Under the pieces are notes generated by a model. It searched no databases. It was not told the DNA's origin and was given only the letters and a program-made list of their open reading frames with translations. The position numbers and the translations under genes were made by a program. This document shows positions 16,117 to 24,400 of a stretch of DNA of 42,223 nucleotides, in pieces (within the stretch, counting starts at the first letter, position 1; each line of letters begins with the position of its first letter). The stretch comes from Sulfuricurvum sp. (GTDB lineage Bacteria; Campylobacterota; Campylobacteria; Campylobacterales; Sulfurimonadaceae): NCBI RefSeq assembly GCF_028712165.1, contig NZ_JAQTQR010000017.1, forward strand, positions 1 through 42,223. Direction: 5' to 3'.

Positions 16117-16701
16117 ATGCAAGAGTTTTTAGAAGCTACCGACATTATTGATTTTGATCACCCTGCAGTAGCGGCAAAAGCTCGTGAACTAGCCGAAGGG
16201 TACGCAAACGACACAGAGATCGTGCGGCGGTGTTTCGAATTCGTCCGCGACGAGATACGTCACACGGGCGATGCGGGTGAGGGGATTACTACACTGCGAG
16301 CCAGCGAAGTACTCGAGCATCAAACGGGCTGGTGCTATGCCAAGAGCATTTTGCTCGCGGCACTGCTACGTGCGAACGGCATCCCGACGGCGTTATGCTA
16401 TCAGCGGCTTAGCTGCGGCGAGTACAGAGAGGGGATATACTGCCTCCACGGATTGAATGCCGTTTATCTCGAACCATACGGTTGGTATCGCATCGATGCG
16501 CGCGGTAATAAAGCAGGGGTGGACGCACAGTTTGAGCCTCCGCATGAGAAACTGGCATTTGAATTGGGTGAGAATGAATACGATTTGCCTGAGCGGTATT
16601 CCGAGCCTCTTCCTGTCGTCGTCGAAGCGCTCAAAACCCGTAAAAATTACAGCGAGATGATCGGTCATTTTCCCGATATTGATGGAGAATTCTCGTCATG
16701 A
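16117..16701 (+). CDS. Transglutaminase-like cysteine protease-fold protein
   Basis: A 194-residue protein with a transglutaminase-like triad: Cys 73 in TGWCYAKSIL, His 111 in LHGLNAVYL and Asp 127 in YRIDARGNK. Bacterial members of this fold act as proteases or peptidases, sometimes as amidases. No signal peptide is seen, so it is probably cytoplasmic. The gene overlaps the start of the YbaK gene by four bases. The sequence resembles a stand-alone group found with small detoxification enzymes; its substrate is unknown. Confidence 0.85.
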   Translation: MQEFLEATDIIDFDHPAVAAKARELAEGYANDTEIVRRCFEFVRDEIRHTGDAGEGITTLRASEVLEHQTGWCYAKSILLAALLRANGIPTALCYQRLSCGEYREGIYCLHGLNAVYLEPYGWYRIDARGNKAGVDAQFEPPHEKLAFELGENEYDLPERYSEPLPVVVEALKTRKNYSEMIGHFPDIDGEFSS

Positions 16702-17168
16702 CTCCCGCCATCAATATCGCTAAAAAAGCAAAAATCGCTTTTGAAATCCATTCGTATACGCACGATCCCTCAAACCAGTCGTACGGGCTGGAAGCTTCAG
16801 AGAAGTTGGGACTTGCGCCGGAGAAAGTGTTTAAAACGCTCATCGTGACAGTTGATACCAGAGAGCTGGTTGTGGCTATTATCCCCGTCTCCTCCATGCT
16901 GTCGATGAAACAAATCGCCAAAGCCGCAGGGGGCAAAAAGGCGGAGATGGCGAATGCGTCCGATGTGGAACGCTCAACCGGCTATATTTTAGGGGGAGTG
17001 AGCCCGATAGGGCAGAAAAAACGGCTCAAAACGTTTATTGACGCTTCGGCGGAAGATTTTGCGACGATCTTTGTGAGTGCAGGGCGTAGAGGATTGGAGA
17101 TTGAATTGTCTCCGCAAGATTTGGCGACATTAACAGACGGGAAGATGGTAGCGATATGCGCAGAATAA
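16698..17168 (+). CDS. ybaK: Cys-tRNA(Pro)/Cys-tRNA(Cys) deacylase YbaK
   Basis: A 156-residue YbaK/EbsC protein that hydrolyses mischarged Cys-tRNA(Pro). Marks: EIHSYTHDP near the start, LGLAPEKVFKTLIV with the catalytic Lys, and TGYILGGVSPIGQKKRLKTFID, the conserved substrate-pocket segment. Full length. It overlaps the transglutaminase-like gene by four bases and the beta-lactamase gene by 13 bases, so all are one transcription unit. Confidence 0.92.
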   Translation: MTPAINIAKKAKIAFEIHSYTHDPSNQSYGLEASEKLGLAPEKVFKTLIVTVDTRELVVAIIPVSSMLSMKQIAKAAGGKKAEMANASDVERSTGYILGGVSPIGQKKRLKTFIDASAEDFATIFVSAGRRGLEIELSPQDLATLTDGKMVAICAE

Positions 17169-17893
17169 TACGAGTATTTGCAATTTTATGGATTTCAATA
17201 GCATCGAATTTCGCTTCTGAACCCGATTTCGGAAAATTTGACGGTACGGCGGTTATCATCGATCTCAATACTTCAGCGAAAACCATCTATGGCACTCATG
17301 CCGATGAGCGGGTAAACCCCTGCTCGACATTTAAAATCCTCAATTCCATGATTGCTCTCGATAGCGGTGCGGTGCGCGATGAAAATGAGACACTCAAATG
17401 GGACGGAGTCGTGCGGAGATATCCTCTGTGGAATCAAGATCATTCGATGAGATCGGCGATTTCGGTATCGGCAGTATGGTTTTATCAGGAGTTGGCGCGG
17501 CGTGTAGGATCAGAGCGGATGGCACGGATGGTTGCTCAGGCTCATTACGGAAACGCTGATACTAGCCGCACCCTCACCGATTTTTGGCTGGGCGGGGGAA
17601 GTCTTTTAGTCTCTGCGAATGAAGAGGCGGAATTTGTCCGTTTATGGATGCATGAAGAGCTTCCATTTAGTACTCGTGCTATGCGGACGGTTAAAGAGAT
17701 ACTGATCCTCGAAAAAAAATCTGATTTTACTTTCGGAGGCAAAACGGGAAGTTGCGGCGGGATAGGATGGTTTGTCGGTTTTGTCGAAAAAGGGGACGAT
17801 ACCAAAGCATTTGCCTTTGAGATCCGCGGCGAAGGTGCCAGCGGAGCAGAAGCGAAAAAAATCGCATCAGAATATTACTTGGAAGAACACTGA
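17156..17893 (+). CDS. Class D (OXA-like) beta-lactamase
   Basis: A 245-residue exported serine beta-lactamase. Residues 1-21 look like a signal peptide (basic start, hydrophobic core, NFASEP). Active-site motifs are complete: STFK 57-60 (Ser 57 nucleophile, Lys 60 expected to be carbamylated), S-A-V 105-107, YGN 131-133, the Trp in DFWL (144) and KTGS 196-199. This set is typical of hydrolysing OXA enzymes and not only of BlaR-type sensors. It starts inside the ybaK end (13-base overlap), an unusual chromosomal context suggesting a resident rather than newly acquired gene. Spectrum cannot be judged. Confidence 0.92.
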   Translation: MRRIIRVFAILWISIASNFASEPDFGKFDGTAVIIDLNTSAKTIYGTHADERVNPCSTFKILNSMIALDSGAVRDENETLKWDGVVRRYPLWNQDHSMRSAISVSAVWFYQELARRVGSERMARMVAQAHYGNADTSRTLTDFWLGGGSLLVSANEEAEFVRLWMHEELPFSTRAMRTVKEILILEKKSDFTFGGKTGSCGGIGWFVGFVEKGDDTKAFAFEIRGEGASGAEAKKIASEYYLEEH

Positions 17894-17979
17894 CTATCAG
17901 ATTGGATAGTGCCATAATTACCTTTGTATTGATAAAACACTGATATGATATTCGACAACAAAAAAAGAGAGGTATGACT

Positions 17980-18369
17980 ATGAATCCATTTACAACACAC
18001 GGTGCATTTAGCTGGTTTGAACTGTTAACCGATGATGTTGAAGGGGCGAAAAAGTTTTACGGAGACGTTTTTGGCTGGGAATTTAAAAAAGCCGATAATG
18101 TCGATTTTGACTACCAAGTGGTATCGCTTGAGGGGCAAGAGATGGCCGGAATAATGGATATGAAACATATCGGTGATGAAAAAATACCGCCGCATTGGGG
18201 TAATTACATCACTGTTTCGGATATCAATGCAACATTGCAAAAAGCAAAAGATCTGGGGGCGACTATCATCGTAGAGATCACACCGATACCGAAAGTAGGC
18301 GATTTCGCTGTTATTAAAGACCCGCAAGGTGCGATCATATCGATGATAGAATATAAGATGTCTTGTTAA
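17980..18369 (+). CDS. VOC-family (glyoxalase/dioxygenase-fold) protein
   Basis: About 129 residues: GAFSWFELLTDDVEGAKKFYGDVFGWEF opens the module and GDFAVIKDPQGAIISMIEY closes it, a common single VOC unit of unknown reaction. The ATG at 17980 is preferred over 17974 because AGAGAGGT would sit too close to the first ATG. The AT-rich spacer before it separates it from the beta-lactamase. Its 3' end is close to the next gene. Confidence 0.88.
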   Translation: MNPFTTHGAFSWFELLTDDVEGAKKFYGDVFGWEFKKADNVDFDYQVVSLEGQEMAGIMDMKHIGDEKIPPHWGNYITVSDINATLQKAKDLGATIIVEITPIPKVGDFAVIKDPQGAIISMIEYKMSC

Positions 18370-18386
18370 AAATACAAAGAATTGCG

Positions 18387-19004
18387 ATGAATCTGCAAAA
18401 ACTCAAAGAGGCTGAGGCCAATTTTTTAGCTTTTTACCCAAAAGGGTTCGAAGACGAAGCCCTGCTTCCCATCATCAAACGGCACAATACCGAGGGGATA
18501 GGCAAAAGCGTGCGGGAGTTGTTCGCACCGGATAGGTTTTCGCGTATGGAAGAAATTTGCGAGAGTTTTGCCAAGATCGTTTCCAAATCCTCTCTGATAT
18601 CGCTTTTTGAAAAGCCCAAAGTCAGAGATATGGTGAAGCAGATGAACATGGAACAGCAAGATATGTTCGCCATAGGATTATATGAACTTTTACACGGCAA
18701 TCAAGAGAAAGGGTTTGCAATCCTCGTCGATGTATTGTCGATCTACAAACTCGCGAAATGGTCGATTGTGACACTGATCCCTTATTACTATGCACGAGAG
18801 AAAGCATTTTTTATCAAACCGACTACGACCAAGGATATCCTAAAGTTTTTCGAGATCGAGGGGATTATGTACAAACCCCGTCCGACATACGAGTTTTATG
18901 AGAGATACACGAAGGTACTCGAAGAGATGAAATCGCAGGTGAGTCCGATGATCGGTGCAGATAATGCCGGATTTACCGGATTTTTGATGATGACGATGAA
19001 ATAG
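18387..19004 (+). CDS. Conserved protein of unknown function
   Basis: About 205 residues, helical and soluble, with no motif I recognise. It begins MNLQKLKEAEANFLAFYPKGF and has a central LYELLHGNQEKGFAILVDVLSIYKLAKWSIVT segment. A TTG at 18363 would overlap the VOC gene and give eight more residues; neither start has a strong ribosome-binding site, and 18387 was chosen as the first ATG. It follows the VOC gene closely and may be co-transcribed. Confidence 0.65.
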   Translation: MNLQKLKEAEANFLAFYPKGFEDEALLPIIKRHNTEGIGKSVRELFAPDRFSRMEEICESFAKIVSKSSLISLFEKPKVRDMVKQMNMEQQDMFAIGLYELLHGNQEKGFAILVDVLSIYKLAKWSIVTLIPYYYAREKAFFIKPTTTKDILKFFEIEGIMYKPRPTYEFYERYTKVLEEMKSQVSPMIGADNAGFTGFLMMTMK

Positions 19005-19176
19005 GAATATTTATTGTCAAAATGTAACATATAGTTACAAGAAAAACAGACAACTTTTCATTCTTACACACATAGCTTAATTTTTTTGATAAAATATATT
19101 TATATTAATATCTTTTGTTTTGTATTATTACTTATTATGTACTTAACATGATAACACGCAGTGAAGGAGTGGAAGT

Positions 19177-20514
19177 ATGGGAAAAGATAAAGATATTTTA
19201 CAAAATAATTTTACGGGCATCCACTCTTTTGATAATACAAATACCAAATCAATCCTTGATAAATCGGAACCAATACAAATCGAAGAACAGCTTCAATTAG
19301 CTGATTTGGCTTTGAATATTATCACGGATGCCATCTATCTGTTCAACGACAAACGAGAAATTAGATATGTTAATAAAGCCGCCTGTGATGCACTTGGTTA
19401 TTCCAAAGAGGAATTGATCGGTAAAACTTCTTTTGATATTGATCCGGTGATTACGGCAGATGAGGTGCAAAACATTGTAGAGACAATTAGGTCCAATAAT
19501 GTAAAGTATTTTGAAACAAAACATAAACGAAAAGATGGTTCGATTTTCAGCGTAGAAATTACCACTTATCCCTATATGAACGGTCGTTATGCTTTGCATG
19601 TCGTCAAAGACGTAACAGAGCGAAAAAAAACCGAAGAGAAATTAAAACTTCTTGCCAGTGTCTTTACGAGTGCAAAAGAGGGGATCGTCATCACAGATAC
19701 AAAAGGAATAATAGTCGAAGCGAATGAAGCGTATAGCCTTATCACAGGTTATCCAAACGATGAGATTATAGGGCAAAATGCGGGATTTTTAAAATCGGAT
19801 AAACACGATAAAGCATTTTATAAAAATATGTGGAATGAACTCATTCAAAACAAATATTGGATCGGGGAGATTTGGAACCGAAGAAAAAATGGAGAAATTT
19901 TTGTAGAGAGATTGACGATCTCGGCTATTAGCGATTCAGAAGGAAAAACTTCAAGCTATGTTGGATTGATGAGTGATATAACGACAGGGAAAGATTATGA
20001 ATCTACGTTGGAGCGAATGGCGTTTTACGACTCTTTGACGGGATTGCCGAACCGGTTGCTGTTTGCTGAGAGAATCAATCAAGCCATGATGATTTCAAAA
20101 CGTTTGAATACTATGATGGCAATTTGTTATGTGGATTTAGATGAGTTTAAACCCGTTAACGACGGCTTCGGACATAGTGTCGGCGATAACTTATTGCTTG
20201 AAATTGCGAATCGGATGCAAACCCATGTAAGAGAAAGCGATACGATAGCAAGAATAGGCGGAGATGAGTTTGCCATCTTACTTATTAATATTAAAGGTAT
20301 TGACGAGTGCGAAACAATCATTGCTAAAATCTTGGATAGTATTAATGAACCGTTTATCCTTCCGAATAACGAAAAAGTCAATGTAACTGCCAGTATCGGA
20401 GTTACTTTGTATCCGCATGACAATGTGCCTTCTGATATATTGCTTCGACATGCGGATCAGGCTATGTATTTGGCAAAAGAAAGCGGTAAAAACCAATACG
20501 TTTTTCACAGTTAA
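19177..20514 (+). CDS. PAS-PAS-GGDEF diguanylate cyclase
   Basis: A 445-residue soluble signalling enzyme making cyclic di-GMP. Two PAS domains (about 37-150 and 155-275) precede a GGDEF domain (about 280-445). The active-site motif is intact (GGDEF 361-365), and an inhibitory I-site RESD (352-355) lies exactly five residues before it, so product inhibition is expected. MAFYDSLTGLPNR marks the domain start. No transmembrane segment is visible, so the PAS domains sense a cytoplasmic signal (redox or ligand). GGAGTGGAAGT precedes the ATG. It has its own AT-rich promoter region at 19005-19176. Confidence 0.95.
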   Translation: MGKDKDILQNNFTGIHSFDNTNTKSILDKSEPIQIEEQLQLADLALNIITDAIYLFNDKREIRYVNKAACDALGYSKEELIGKTSFDIDPVITADEVQNIVETIRSNNVKYFETKHKRKDGSIFSVEITTYPYMNGRYALHVVKDVTERKKTEEKLKLLASVFTSAKEGIVITDTKGIIVEANEAYSLITGYPNDEIIGQNAGFLKSDKHDKAFYKNMWNELIQNKYWIGEIWNRRKNGEIFVERLTISAISDSEGKTSSYVGLMSDITTGKDYESTLERMAFYDSLTGLPNRLLFAERINQAMMISKRLNTMMAICYVDLDEFKPVNDGFGHSVGDNLLLEIANRMQTHVRESDTIARIGGDEFAILLINIKGIDECETIIAKILDSINEPFILPNNEKVNVTASIGVTLYPHDNVPSDILLRHADQAMYLAKESGKNQYVFHS

Positions 20515-20588
20515 TCTTTAAGCAAAAATGATTGTTTTGTCATTTATGAAAGAAGAGTAAGATTGTACCTATTATTATAGGAGCTCTC

Positions 20589-21098
20589 ATGTTACAACGT
20601 ATCCTTGCATTTTCTACAGCTTTCCTTTTTGTCTCCTCACTCTCAGCTGCATCGCTTCCGGATATCAAGATGCCGGATACCGGATTGCCTTTTAAGATGA
20701 TCGATGGATATCAGGATTATAAAATCGTTGCGACACACTGGCGTATCGATAAGCATGAATTACGGTATGTGTTAGCTAATCCGATTGCCTATGATGCTAT
20801 CAAAGCAAAAAAACTCCCGATGCCCGAGGGGAGTAAAATGGTTAAAATCGGCTGGAGTGTCAAACCTATGAAAGCCTATTCGGATGCACTCGAAGCAGAT
20901 AAAATTCAGCGGATCGAGTTTATGGTCAAAGATTCAAAACATTTTAATCAAAACGGTGATCACTGGGGCTATGCACGATTTGTTAAAAATGCAGACAGCT
21001 ATGTACCGTATCCGAAAGGTTCAGCCGAATGTGTTGCTTGCCATGCCTCAGTCTCTCAGAATGATTACCTGTTCTCATCGTTTCAAGAAACGTTTTAA
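20589..21098 (+). CDS. Cytochrome P460-family haem protein
   Basis: A 169-residue exported protein with a cleavable-looking signal peptide (residues 1-21, ending LSAAS). One c-type haem site CVACH lies at 148-152 near the C-terminus, the cytochrome P460 layout. P460 cytochromes oxidise hydroxylamine or bind NO; the Lys-haem cross-link residue cannot be fixed by eye. A TATAGGAGCTCTC ribosome-binding site precedes the ATG. Its stop lies six bases before the end of the convergent MerR gene. Confidence 0.85.
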   Translation: MLQRILAFSTAFLFVSSLSAASLPDIKMPDTGLPFKMIDGYQDYKIVATHWRIDKHELRYVLANPIAYDAIKAKKLPMPEGSKMVKIGWSVKPMKAYSDALEADKIQRIEFMVKDSKHFNQNGDHWGYARFVKNADSYVPYPKGSAECVACHASVSQNDYLFSSFQETF

Positions 21099-21104
21099 GT
21101 AGTT

Positions 21105-21791
21105 TTACTCTTTTTTTCCCCGGATTTCTTCTTGGAGAACCTCTACTAATCCTTTGTGGGTATAGCGGCTGAAAAGATACGATTTGGCATTAAAGAGCGT
21201 TTCAAACATGATTTTCCAAAGGGTCGAAAAATTTTCATCGGTGCGTCTTTTGCAGAGTTGTTTTTGCAACTGGCACTCTAAATCAGCCATTACTTTTGCC
21301 TGATCGACATATGTTTTGAGCAGCGTGTAATCAAGACCTATTTCGATGTAGTCTTCAATCAGGCGGATAATGGACGCTTCTTTATCCGTGAAATCATCTT
21401 TGTTTGTCGGAACCAGGATGTTATCGTTAAGCAATTGTTCCAACAAAGCAGGTTCTACGTCGAAATAATCGATAAATTCTTCTTTGGTGTAATGCTTTGC
21501 AGTGGAGGGGATACCGCTCAGTGTCTCCATGAGCGGAGCCAGCATCGAAAAAGAGCTCGCCATCGATTGATTTTTATTTTGCAAGATCCCTTTGATCTGT
21601 TCGATGGAACTCCCCATCTCCTGCTGCATGTATTTGATGTATTTGATCAGTTCAACATGCTCTTCACTATAGCGGTGAACATTGGATTTGAGCTTTTGGG
21701 CTTCGGGAAGCAGCCCCTCTTTGATGTAGTATAAAATCGTGGATTTCGGAACATGGGTGAGTTCTACGAGTTCTGAAATTTTATAATCCAT
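21105..21791 (-). CDS. MerR-family transcriptional regulator
   Basis: A 228-residue MerR-type regulator. The DNA-binding domain is at 3-70 (ISELVELTHVPKSTILYYIKEGLLP...RYSEEHVELIKYIKYMQQEMGSSIEQIKGIL). The long C-terminal part (90-228) is an unknown sensor with no obvious metal-binding cysteine cluster. It is divergent from the degenerate deformylase gene, and a perfect palindrome at 21819-21837 lies between them. It probably controls 21896-23258. Confidence 0.9.
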   Translation of the reverse strand: MDYKISELVELTHVPKSTILYYIKEGLLPEAQKLKSNVHRYSEEHVELIKYIKYMQQEMGSSIEQIKGILQNKNQSMASSFSMLAPLMETLSGIPSTAKHYTKEEFIDYFDVEPALLEQLLNDNILVPTNKDDFTDKEASIIRLIEDYIEIGLDYTLLKTYVDQAKVMADLECQLQKQLCKRRTDENFSTLWKIMFETLFNAKSYLFSRYTHKGLVEVLQEEIRGKKE

Positions 21792-21818
21792 GATTTTCCT
21801 TGATTAATACGAATGTAA

Positions 21819-21837
21819 GAATTATACCCTATAATTC
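21819..21837. promoter_or_regulatory. Perfect palindrome between MerR and deformylase-like genes
   Basis: GAATTATA-CCC-TATAATTC, an 8-3-8 inverted repeat, 28 bases upstream of the MerR start and about 59 upstream of the divergent gene. TATAATTC can also serve as a -10-like element. It is a likely binding site for the MerR regulator, although the family usually prefers a site in a long spacer. Confidence 0.5.
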
Positions 21838-21895
21838 AAAACGTCAAGTGTAGCTTTACGCTTTTTGTTTATCTGTAACTATCGAGGTTTTTCTA

Positions 21896-22702
21896 ATGGT
21901 TCAACCGCTGCTCAAATATCCGGATTCACGAATCCGTCTGATCTCGGCAAACGTCCGATTTTTTAATGATGAATTGCATCAATGGATCACCGACATGGTC
22001 GATACGATGAAGGCAAACGATTTGGATGCGCTCAGTGCGATTATGATCGGTGTCCAGTACAACGTCATTGTTATTAAAAACGCTGACGACTATATTCCAT
22101 ACATCAACGCGCGTTTGATCAAATGTAGCGGAAAATTGACTCAAACGGAGCGGAGCACCTATTATGAGGGGTTTACCGTAGATGTGGAGCGTTTCGAAAA
22201 CGTAACCGTCATTTATGAAGATGAAAAAGGGGAACCGCATCATCAAGATCTCTCCGGCGATTCGGCCCGCATTTTCCAACACCAGCTCGATTACAGTTTC
22301 GGAAGTACCTTCGTCGATCGGGTTGATCGGGAGATGAAACAGCGGATTAACGATCATCTCGAATTTGGTTTGATTGCCAGTGGAAGTACTTGCCCGATGG
22401 TATTCGTCCGTGATTATTTCAAACGGGGGGCGAAATATGTGATGGCACTTATCGCTGTGAGTTTCATCATAGTGTTTTTTGCTTCTGAGGGAGTACGTAG
22501 GTTGATCTATCAAGTCGATATTTATCTTCTTCTCGCCGTACCGGTATTGATGATCGCATACTTTTTCTATGCTCTGTATGAGTCCAGGCTCTATAAACAA
22601 TGTACGAGTTGTCAGATAGGCAACATTATCGGAACGACAGCCATTATGGCAACGCAGCTGCTGATCGTCGGTCTCGGCGTATTTTTCTGGGTCGCACCGT
22701 AA
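21896..22702 (+). CDS. Degenerate peptide deformylase domain fused to a membrane domain
   Basis: A 268-residue protein. Residues 1-145 follow peptide deformylase order (LLKYPDSRIRLISANV; MVDTMKANDLDALSAIMIGV; YEGFTV; IFQHQLDYSFGSTFVDRVD). All key residues but one are replaced: the motif 1 Gln aligns with Met 50, the Cys of EGCLS is Phe 93, and HExDH reads HQLDY (129-133), losing the catalytic Glu and second metal His. So it should not bind the metal normally or deformylate. Residues about 179-198, 207-226 and 243-266 are hydrophobic membrane segments, with CTSC (236-239) between. It may bind N-formyl peptides or ribosomes at the membrane, but that is inference. Long antisense open frame over it is a shadow. 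Confidence 0.75.
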   Translation: MVQPLLKYPDSRIRLISANVRFFNDELHQWITDMVDTMKANDLDALSAIMIGVQYNVIVIKNADDYIPYINARLIKCSGKLTQTERSTYYEGFTVDVERFENVTVIYEDEKGEPHHQDLSGDSARIFQHQLDYSFGSTFVDRVDREMKQRINDHLEFGLIASGSTCPMVFVRDYFKRGAKYVMALIAVSFIIVFFASEGVRRLIYQVDIYLLLAVPVLMIAYFFYALYESRLYKQCTSCQIGNIIGTTAIMATQLLIVGLGVFFWVAP

Positions 22703-22727
22703 TTTCAATCATATAAAAAGGAAAACA

Positions 22728-23258
22728 ATGGCACATATAGCATTACCCGAATTCGAAGAGATGTCTCCTGCAATTCAGGAAAAGGCCCGCCCGATTTTGG
22801 AAAAAACGGGAAAACTCGGGGAAATTTTCAAACTGTTGGCTTTGGATGAAAAGATCTATTTTGCAACGGATGGGATGATTCAGCGCTTTTTGCTGGATGA
22901 GACGACGCTCTCGTATGAAATTAAAGAATCAATCGCCCTGTTGATCTCAAAAGAGAACGGCTGCAAGATGTGTGTCGATGTTCATAAATCGATTGCAAAA
23001 ATGCTCGGACTATCCGAACAACGGATCGAAGAGGTACTGGAGGGGGTTGAGGCTATTTCGACGAGTGACGCCGAAAAAGCGCTTCTGAACTTCTGTATCA
23101 AAGCATCCAAAAAAGATAACTACAAGATCCTAAAAGAAGAGATCGATGCGCTCAAAGAGCTAGGATTTACGGATGTACAGATCGTCGAAGCCGTCGCGAT
23201 TACGGGCTACTTTAACTATATCAATACTCTCTCCAACGTATTTGCTCTGGGGCAATAG
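22728..23258 (+). CDS. AhpD-like carboxymuconolactone decarboxylase-family protein
   Basis: A 176-residue AhpD-like protein. The redox pair with histidine is seen in CKMCVDVH (Cys 79, Cys 82, His 86), the active site of alkylhydroperoxidase D-type enzymes. It should reduce peroxides or disulphides in the cytoplasm. The end (LGFTDVQIVEAVAITGYFNYINTLSNVF) is typical. A ribosome-binding site AAAAGGAAAACA precedes the ATG 25 bases after the deformylase-like gene. A decayed copy of its 3' end lies at 33369-33511. Confidence 0.9.
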   Translation: MAHIALPEFEEMSPAIQEKARPILEKTGKLGEIFKLLALDEKIYFATDGMIQRFLLDETTLSYEIKESIALLISKENGCKMCVDVHKSIAKMLGLSEQRIEEVLEGVEAISTSDAEKALLNFCIKASKKDNYKILKEEIDALKELGFTDVQIVEAVAITGYFNYINTLSNVFALGQ

Positions 23259-23316
23259 CCCTAGAGAGGTTGCTTCCCACCAAATTATTTATGTAATTAA
23301 TCTTTGAATGAATCCC

Positions 23317-23345
23317 TTGACAGACCATTTGGTCTGTGATATGAT
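23317..23345 (+). promoter_or_regulatory. Promoter of the TetR operon
   Basis: TTGACA (23317-23322), 17-base spacer, TATGAT (23340-23345): close to the sigma-70 ideal. The spacer carries a perfect operator palindrome. The start codon of the first gene is at 23390. Confidence 0.8.
23321..23336. promoter_or_regulatory. Operator 1, CAGACCA-TT-TGGTCTG
   Basis: Perfect 16-bp palindrome inside the -35/-10 spacer of the operon promoter. Its position would block RNA polymerase if occupied. The likely ligand protein is the TetR regulator encoded at the end of the same operon (25658). Confidence 0.75.
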
Positions 23346-23356
23346 ACCCTCAAAAA

Positions 23357-23374
23357 ACAGACCAATAAGTCTGT
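23357..23374. promoter_or_regulatory. Operator 2, ACAGAC-N6-GTCTGT
   Basis: Second dyad with the same outer half-sites (CAGAC/GTCTG) 36 bases from operator 1, just after the -10 box near the expected transcription start. Centre is CAATAA in place of CATTTG. Probably a second TetR site. Confidence 0.65.
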
Positions 23375-23389
23375 TTGCTGGGGCTGTAA

Positions 23390-24400
23390 ATGAAACGGAT
23401 TGTTGTTTTAGGTACTACCGGATTTGTCGGTACGCATGTCGCTTTGAGCTTAAAGAATGAAGAGTGTGAATTGATATTGGCATGCCGCAATGCAGCGCAT
23501 ATCCATCCTGAATTGAAGCATGAACAAATTGTACAAGGCGATATTCGGGATCGAGTGTATTTATCAAAATTATTTCGTGATGCTGATGTACTCATTAATG
23601 CATTTTCATGGACGGCTTTATATGCACATGAACAAGAGTCTAGAGAATTATTTCTTGAGCCGTCTATTTCGCTTATTGATACGGCGATAGCCTCCAATGT
23701 CAAACGTTTTATCAATCTTTCTACGGCTAGTGCAGCGAATAGTGATATCGCTAATAACGCTAATGTAAAAGGGACTAAAACAAATTTCTGGCCTCATCTC
23801 AATAACGTTATCGCGATAGAGGAATATTTGCGTAAAAGAGCAAATAGCCGTTTCGAAGTGATTAACCTGCGTTGCGGTCTTTTTGTCGGAGAACATTATG
23901 GATTGGGGCTTTTGCCGATTCTTTTACCGCGTTTGAAAACTCATTTGGTTCCTTTGATCGAGGGCGGAAGAACACAAATGCCGTTGATATCGGGCGAGGA
24001 TATTGCGCAGGCGTTTGTCAAAGCTGCGTTTGCCCCCTCTATGCCGCATTCGTTTGAAGGGATCAATGTTTTAGGTGGAGAAGTTCCCACGGTCAAAGAG
24101 GTGCTGGAATTTATCCACCGCGAATTCGACTATCCGTATCCTCATTTCAATGTTTCATTCCCTATCGCACATCTCTTCGGTCATGTTATGGAGATACTTG
24201 ATCCCCTGATGCCGTTTGATCCTCTGGTGACACGTTCCATCGTACATTTACTCAAAAATACAAATACCGACAACGCAAAAGCTGAAAAATTACTGGGCTA
24301 CACCCCGAAAATACCTTGGAAAGATGCCGTACGAAGGCAGATCAACGAGATCCATAAATCTCAGACACAGCCGATGAAAATGGCGAAGGATATAGGATGA
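23390..24400 (+). CDS. NAD-dependent epimerase/dehydratase-family protein
   Basis: A 336-residue extended Rossmann protein. The nucleotide motif is GTTGFVG (8-14), and the body has FINLSTASAAN, GINVLGGEVPTVKEVLEFI and the late DNAKAEKLLGYTPKIPWKDAVRRQ of NmrA/epimerase-like proteins. The usual YxxxK is not obvious, so it may act on lipids, quinones or sugars, or bind NAD(P) for sensing. First gene of the TetR-controlled operon, overlapping the next by four bases. Confidence 0.82.
   Translation: MKRIVVLGTTGFVGTHVALSLKNEECELILACRNAAHIHPELKHEQIVQGDIRDRVYLSKLFRDADVLINAFSWTALYAHEQESRELFLEPSISLIDTAIASNVKRFINLSTASAANSDIANNANVKGTKTNFWPHLNNVIAIEEYLRKRANSRFEVINLRCGLFVGEHYGLGLLPILLPRLKTHLVPLIEGGRTQMPLISGEDIAQAFVKAAFAPSMPHSFEGINVLGGEVPTVKEVLEFIHREFDYPYPHFNVSFPIAHLFGHVMEILDPLMPFDPLVTRSIVHLLKNTNTDNAKAEKLLGYTPKIPWKDAVRRQINEIHKSQTQPMKMAKDIG

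Noticed and set aside
21926-22708. Long antisense open frame opposite the deformylase-like gene
   Set aside because: Sequence rich in residues typical of a reading-frame shadow, with no family resemblance, whereas the plus strand encodes a recognisable deformylase pattern and membrane segments.
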